Positions 5,420 through 8,784 of a stretch of 8,784 nt of DNA are shown here, piece after piece. How positions within the stretch are numbered: the first letter of the stretch is position 1; every line of letters begins with the position of its first letter. The position numbers and the translations under genes are program-made. The stretch comes from Eubacteriales bacterium (GTDB lineage Bacteria; Bacillota; Clostridia; JAQUNY01): positions 1-8,784 of the forward strand of contig JAQUNY010000058.1 of NCBI GenBank assembly GCA_028717405.1. The letters run 5' to 3'. Under the pieces are notes generated by a model. The model saw only the letters and a list, made by a program, of their open reading frames with translations. It did not search any database and was not told the origin of the DNA.

Positions 5420-5428
5420 TGGTATACT
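5420..5428 (+). promoter_or_regulatory. Candidate extended -10 promoter upstream of ddl
   Basis: TGGTATACT matches an extended -10 (TGn followed by TATACT at 5423-5428). No good -35 lies upstream (the nearest is TTTATC at 5398-5403, with 19-bp spacing). If used, it gives a leader of about 230 nt for ddl that includes the 25-bp tandem repeat. Confidence 0.35.
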
Positions 5429-5545
5429 TTAGTTCATTGCGGTTACTGTATGGTGCTGATGGCGGCAGGATCGGCAAATTGGATTTTACAGTTTAACTGC
5501 ACGTTTTTGGGCCGTAAAAAGCTATGTTTGATTTAAAAATAGTCA

Positions 5546-5620
5546 GCTGCAGCTTGTTTGGTTATGAATGGCTGCAACTTGTTTAAATTTAAATGGCTGT
5601 AGCTTGTCTGACAGCAAACT
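5546..5620 (+). repeat. 25-bp tandem repeat, three units, upstream of ddl
   Basis: Units start at 5546, 5571 and 5596, each beginning with the conserved run GCTG-C/T-A-G/A-CTTGT-T/C-T. Units 1 and 2 agree at 19 of 25 positions; unit 3 keeps only the first half. The spacing is exactly 25 bp, about 2.4 helical turns. The array lies about 40 bp upstream of the preferred ddl start and may be a regulator-binding array, a structured leader, or simple slippage. Confidence 0.65.
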
Positions 5621-5660
5621 TCTGAGGGATGATTTTTTTGAAAGGGAAGGATCCGCTGAA

Positions 5661-6947
5661 TTGAAAAAAAAAGTAGCCTTTATTTTTGGAGGACAATCAT
5701 CGGAACACGATGTTTCAAATATAACAGCCGAATCGGTAATCAGGAATCTTGACAAAGAGAAGTATGAACCTGTGATGATAGGCATTAAAAAAAATGGCAC
5801 ATGGATAAAATACAAAGGTCCGGTTTCCTGCATAGGAAATGGAACCTGGGAGAACGGAACAGACGGGTATGTATTGCCTCAAAATGGAAAAATTGATGAG
5901 TGCGTTGAGTTCATTGCATCAACAAATGAAAGCATTACTGATTGCGGCGACAGAGAAAAGACTTCACTAATGGCGTGTTCAGGCTTATATGATGAGGCAG
6001 GAGCGTTCACAGGCTCAGGTGCCGGCTCAGTCGCAGGAGCGGTCACAGGCTCAGGCACAGAAGCAGTCACAGGCTCAGGCACAGAAGCAGTCACAGGCGC
6101 AGGAGCAGGCACAGGCACAGGCGCAGGCTCAGGTGGAGGGATAGCTGCAGATGTGGTTTTCCCTCTCCTGCACGGCTGCAATGGAGAAGATGGCACTATC
6201 CAGGGCTTGCTCGAGATGGCCGGGATACCGTATGTCGGCTCAGGGGTCATGGGTTCCGCACTTGGCATGGATAAAGCATATGCAAAGATCATATTTGAAC
6301 ACGCAGGTCTGCCGCAGTGCAAATACCTGGTTTTTGAACGTAAGAAAGTCTTGGCGGATAAAGAGGGAACAGCCGAAAAAATCAGGGCGGATATAGGCCT
6401 GCCCTGTTTTATAAAGCCTTCGAATTCAGGGTCGTCTGTTGGTATAAGCAAAGCACACGATAAGGAAGAGATTATAAAGGCGCTGGAGCTGGCGTCGAGG
6501 TATGACAGGCGTATTATCGCTGAAGAGGCGGTCACAGGAAAAGAAATAGAGTGTTCAGTGCTGGGTAATGATGAAGCTGAGGCATCTGTTCCGGGAGAAG
6601 TGATCCCTTCAAATGAGTTTTACGACTATGAAGACAAGTATCTGAAAAATAAGTCAACATTCAATATACCTGCCCCAATACCCCCGGAAGCTGCGGCGAC
6701 TATAAGAGAATACTCTGTGAGGGCGTTCAGGGCGCTCGATTGTTCAGGCCTTGCGAGGGTGGATTTTTTCTATTGTGAAAAAACCGGAAAAATCCTGATC
6801 AATGAATTAAATACAATGCCTGGATTTACCGGCATCAGTATGTATCCAAAGCTGTGGCAGGCTTCAGGGATAGCGTACCCCGACCTGATAACAAGGCTGA
6901 TAGAGCTGGCGTTTGAGAGGCACAAAGATAATAAAAGAGAGACTTAA
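5661..6947 (+). CDS. ddl: D-alanine--D-alanine ligase with a repetitive low-complexity insert
   Basis: Cytosolic ATP-grasp ligase joining two D-Ala molecules for the peptidoglycan precursor. From TTG 5661 the protein has 428 residues against about 305-365 normally. Landmarks are KVAFIFGGQSSEHDVSNITAESV (4-26), FPLLHGCNGEDGTIQGLLEMAGIPYVG (167-193), the ATP-binding lysines in DKAYAK and FIKPSNSGSSVGIS (250-263), EIECSVLG (295-302), YDYEDKY (321-327), ARVDFF (365-370), and NELNTMPGFTGISMYPKLW (381-399) with metal- and substrate-binding residues. All essential motifs are intact. The surplus lies between the first strands and the conserved LHG segment: residues about 108-160 are a Gly/Ala/Thr/Ser-rich insert containing repeated AVTGSGTE units. 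TTG 5661 is chosen because it places MKKKVAFIFGG at the normal family start, with GGAAGGAT (5645-5652) upstream; the frame is open further upstream to 5568 through the 25-bp repeat, giving no recognisable extension. The Ctp peptidase gene follows after 32 bp. Confidence 0.92.
   Translation: MKKKVAFIFGGQSSEHDVSNITAESVIRNLDKEKYEPVMIGIKKNGTWIKYKGPVSCIGNGTWENGTDGYVLPQNGKIDECVEFIASTNESITDCGDREKTSLMACSGLYDEAGAFTGSGAGSVAGAVTGSGTEAVTGSGTEAVTGAGAGTGTGAGSGGGIAADVVFPLLHGCNGEDGTIQGLLEMAGIPYVGSGVMGSALGMDKAYAKIIFEHAGLPQCKYLVFERKKVLADKEGTAEKIRADIGLPCFIKPSNSGSSVGISKAHDKEEIIKALELASRYDRRIIAEEAVTGKEIECSVLGNDEAEASVPGEVIPSNEFYDYEDKYLKNKSTFNIPAPIPPEAAATIREYSVRAFRALDCSGLARVDFFYCEKTGKILINELNTMPGFTGISMYPKLWQASGIAYPDLITRLIELAFERHKDNKRET
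6003..6110 (+). repeat. 24-bp in-frame tandem repeat inside ddl
   Basis: Units at 6039-6062, 6063-6086 and 6087-6110 encode AVTGSGTE, AVTGSGTE and AVTGAGAG; the first two differ at a single base. An older unit at 6003-6026 encodes AFTGSGAG, and further degenerate GCAGGC/ACAGGC hexamers run on to about 6140. Because the period is a multiple of three, copy-number change would lengthen or shorten the Ddl insert without a frameshift. Confidence 0.9.
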
Positions 6948-6949
6948 CA

Positions 6950-6965
6950 ATATTCAGGTGAATAT
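6950..6965. repeat. 16-bp palindrome between ddl and the peptidase gene
   Basis: ATATTC (6950-6955) and GAATAT (6960-6965) form a perfect inverted repeat around AGGT, three bases after the ddl stop and two bases before the GGAGG ribosome site (6968-6972) of the next gene. It may be an operator or a small hairpin that affects translation of the peptidase; it is A/T-rich and weak as RNA. Confidence 0.5.
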
Positions 6966-6979
6966 CCGGAGGCACAGAA

Positions 6980-8572
6980 ATGATTTTATTTAATAAAGAT
7001 AAAGGTTTTTCATGCGGGGGAAGTAACGAAAGCAGCAGAGGAAAAAACAGAATGGCAAAAACTTTGCCTGCGTTGCTGATGGCTGCTGTAATCCTGTTTT
7101 CTCCAGCGGCAACAGGCAGCGCGGAGGTATATGCCAATGAAGCGCCATCTCAGCCTGCCGCGACCAGCGGTGGCTTCAATACAGAGTATTTCCAAACAGT
7201 GATGGATTTTATAAAAGAGTATTTCAATGACGGAGCAAGTGATGAACAGTTAGTCATGGGGGCTCTCAAAGGATTATTTGGCAACCTGGACCAGTATTCA
7301 GAGTTTTATACAAATGAAGAGGCGGAAATATTTCTGACAGAAATCGAGGGCGAATTTGGCGGGATAGGCATATCGATGCTTAAGATGGGGGATTATATAC
7401 AGGTAATACAGGTTTTCACCAACACACCGGCAGAAAGAGCAGGCATCGTACCCGGCGACAGGATCGCCACTGTAGACGGATCTGATATCAGGGGTATTGA
7501 ACCGGAACTGGCTGCAGCGATGATACGCGGTGAAGAAGGCACATCGGTAATTCTTGGGATAATAAAAGTAAATGAAAAAGATACCGGAAAGATAACGCCA
7601 ATAGAGTTGGTAAGGGAGATAATCAGCATCAATCCCATAGTATATGAAATCAGAGGAGATATTGCATATATCCGAATAGAATCCTTTAACACAAATACTT
7701 ATGAAAATTTTCTGAAAGCAATCCAGGCTGTCGATGCGGAAGGCATTGGGAAAATAATCCTCGATTTGAGAAACAACCCGGGAGGATATGTCGACCAGGC
7801 AGTGGCGGTTGCAAGGCATCTTGTACCTGAAGGCCTTATAACAAAGCTTGAATTCAGATCTGATGATATTCTGGATATTGAATACTATTCTGATCTGAGA
7901 TTTATAAAATATAAAATTGCGGTGCTTGTCAACAGCGGTACGGCAAGCGCTTCTGAGATCCTGGCCGGAGCAATGCAGGACAGCAGGTCGGGGATACTGG
8001 TGGGAACTCAGACATATGGCAAAGCTAAGATACAGAATATTATCCCTATACTGACCCCGGCAGCGCACTCTTATTTTAAGCAACTCCTGAATGTGAGCTT
8101 TCTTAATGCTTATGATCTTATATATTCATATGGGATAGTACCCATGGACAGTGACATCATCGGATGGACAAAGATAACAACAGGTGAATATCTTACTCCT
8201 CTGGGCAGGAAGATAGGCGAAATAGGTCTTATACCTTATATGTGGGCTGATGATCCCGAACCTGTAAACGGCGTGCTGATCAACAATGTTGGAAGACTCC
8301 GTAAAATTGTAAAGCCGGGGCTTGATTCCTCCTGCATTGATGTCTATAATGCCGAGAAAATCCTCAGGATAGCGGGATATGATGTCGGTGAACCGGACAT
8401 GCTGATGGACAGTAAGACTTTCGAGGCTGTAAAGCAGCTGCAGGCGGATTTGGGCCTGTACTCTTACGGAGTAATAGATTTCACGACCCAGCAGGCCTTG
8501 AATGACCTTTATGACAAACTGCTTGTTAAAAATGACATGCAGTATTACTGGGCGCTCGAGATGCTTAAATAA
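6980..8572 (+). CDS. S41 family C-terminal processing peptidase (CtpA/CtpB-like) with C-terminal peptidoglycan-binding-like domain
   Basis: Exported serine protease of 530 residues. A basic N-region and hydrophobic core (about 26-45, MAKTLPALLMAAVILF) form a signal sequence; GGAGG seven bases before ATG 6980 supports that start, giving a long n-region (a start at Met25, base 7052, is the alternative). Residues about 65-120 are the CtpB-like N-terminal helical segment, 122-212 a PDZ domain (GGIGISM, AERAGIVPGDRIATVDG), and about 228-410 the S41 core. The catalytic Ser323 in NSGTASASEILAGA, Lys348 in TYGKAKIQ and Gln352 are all present with the spacing of the CtpB Ser-Lys-Gln triad. Compared with the usual family, about 40 additional residues (about 360-400) separate GKAKIQNIIPILTP from GWTKITTGEYLTPLGR. 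Residues about 450-515 resemble a PG_binding_1 repeat (AEKILRIAGYDVGEPDMLMD, then T-FEAVKQLQADLGL). The likely role is processing of secreted or wall-associated proteins; substrates are unknown. Only 32 bp separate it from ddl, so they may be cotranscribed. Confidence 0.92.
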   Translation: MILFNKDKGFSCGGSNESSRGKNRMAKTLPALLMAAVILFSPAATGSAEVYANEAPSQPAATSGGFNTEYFQTVMDFIKEYFNDGASDEQLVMGALKGLFGNLDQYSEFYTNEEAEIFLTEIEGEFGGIGISMLKMGDYIQVIQVFTNTPAERAGIVPGDRIATVDGSDIRGIEPELAAAMIRGEEGTSVILGIIKVNEKDTGKITPIELVREIISINPIVYEIRGDIAYIRIESFNTNTYENFLKAIQAVDAEGIGKIILDLRNNPGGYVDQAVAVARHLVPEGLITKLEFRSDDILDIEYYSDLRFIKYKIAVLVNSGTASASEILAGAMQDSRSGILVGTQTYGKAKIQNIIPILTPAAHSYFKQLLNVSFLNAYDLIYSYGIVPMDSDIIGWTKITTGEYLTPLGRKIGEIGLIPYMWADDPEPVNGVLINNVGRLRKIVKPGLDSSCIDVYNAEKILRIAGYDVGEPDMLMDSKTFEAVKQLQADLGLYSYGVIDFTTQQALNDLYDKLLVKNDMQYYWALEMLK

Positions 8573-8576
8573 CGCG

Positions 8577-8605
8577 TTGACATCGTGAGAGGCATCTTGT
8601 ATACT
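8577..8605 (+). promoter_or_regulatory. Strong promoter for the tRNA-Val gene
   Basis: TTGACA (8577-8582), a perfect -35, is followed after exactly 17 bp by TATACT (8600-8605), a near-consensus -10. It lies five bases after the peptidase stop codon. Transcription would begin near 8612, about 55 nt before the mature tRNA. This is the strongest promoter in the window. Confidence 0.85.
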
Positions 8606-8666
8606 ATGTAAATGTATCGGCCTTGCCTTACCGGCAAATGTTTACAGGCCATGACCTTTCAGGAGA

Positions 8667-8742
8667 GGGCGCTTAGCTCAGCTGGGGGAGCACCTGCCTT
8701 ACAAGCAGGGGGTCACAGGTTCGAGCCCTGTAGTGCCCACCA
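8667..8742 (+). tRNA. tRNA-Val, anticodon TAC
   Basis: A complete 76-nt cloverleaf can be folded. The acceptor stem is GGGCGCT (8667-8673) with AGTGCCC (8732-8738, one G-T pair). The D stem is GCTC with GAGC. The anticodon stem CCTGC (8693-8697) pairs with GCAGG (8705-8709) around the loop CTTACAA, placing TAC at 8700-8702. The T arm is ACAGG-TTCGAGC-CCTGT. The discriminator A (8739) is followed by an encoded CCA (8740-8742). Anticodon UAC reads valine codons. The window ends 42 bp later; that tail shows no gene I can support, though more tRNA genes may follow outside. Confidence 0.97.
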
Positions 8743-8784
8743 AAACGCGATTAGAAAAAGTTAAAGAAAAAGGTGTGCTTCCTT

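Noticed and set aside
5879..6535. Long minus-strand frame opposite ddl (218 codons)
   Set aside because: It is an antisense shadow kept open by the composition of ddl and its repeat; its Pro/Ala/Val repeats simply mirror the insert.
7298..8083. Long minus-strand frame opposite the S41 peptidase gene (261 codons)
   Set aside because: It lies antisense to a protease with intact catalytic motifs, has unusual Cys/Tyr-rich composition and no family pattern.

Overview
The window looks like chromosome of an anaerobic, low-to-moderate-GC Firmicute, most probably Clostridia. The evidence is the purine-rich Shine-Dalgarno sites (one almost fully complementary to the 16S 3' end), the use of TTG starts, a YkuK-type gene, an FtsEX cluster with a PcsB/CwlO-like coiled-coil partner, and an S41 peptidase with a C-terminal peptidoglycan-binding-like domain. 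I cannot name a genus from the sequence alone.

Layout: (1-378) the 3' end of uppP, an undecaprenyl-diphosphatase. (379-790) a gene-free stretch packed with a GC-rich element, three forward and three inverted copies of a REP/REPIN-like repeat around the core GGGGACGGTTCTGTGTC, and a probable promoter in the middle of the arrangement. (791-4106) a four-gene, same-strand run: a secreted or anchored coiled-coil protein, ftsE, ftsX (TTG start, 4-nt overlap with ftsE) and a YkuK/DUF458 RNase H-like gene. (4116-4472, minus strand) a small membrane protein resembling DUF2500, convergent with ykuK. (4473-4860) an intergenic region with a long imperfect inverted repeat and promoters facing both ways. 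(4861-5373) an XRE-family regulator. (5374-5660) a spacer with a 25-bp tandem repeat. (5661-6947) D-alanine--D-alanine ligase carrying a Gly/Ala/Thr-rich, tandemly repeated insert. (6980-8572) an S41 C-terminal processing peptidase. (8577-8742) a strong promoter and tRNA-Val(TAC).

The common theme is the cell envelope. UppP recycles the undecaprenyl carrier and Ddl makes the D-Ala-D-Ala end of the peptidoglycan precursor. FtsEX is an ABC-type mechanotransmitter that controls peptidoglycan hydrolases through an extracellular coiled-coil partner. The Ctp protease is a secreted processing enzyme with a probable wall-binding domain. The XRE regulator and the DUF2500-like protein have no function I can assign from context.

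I see no CRISPR array, prophage, transposase, toxin-antitoxin pair or defence island. The gene content is mainly housekeeping. The parts worth a second look are the repeat-built promoter region upstream of the coiled-coil/ftsEX genes, the FtsEX partner that lacks any recognisable hydrolase domain, the repetitive insert in Ddl, and several smaller palindromic or tandem elements.
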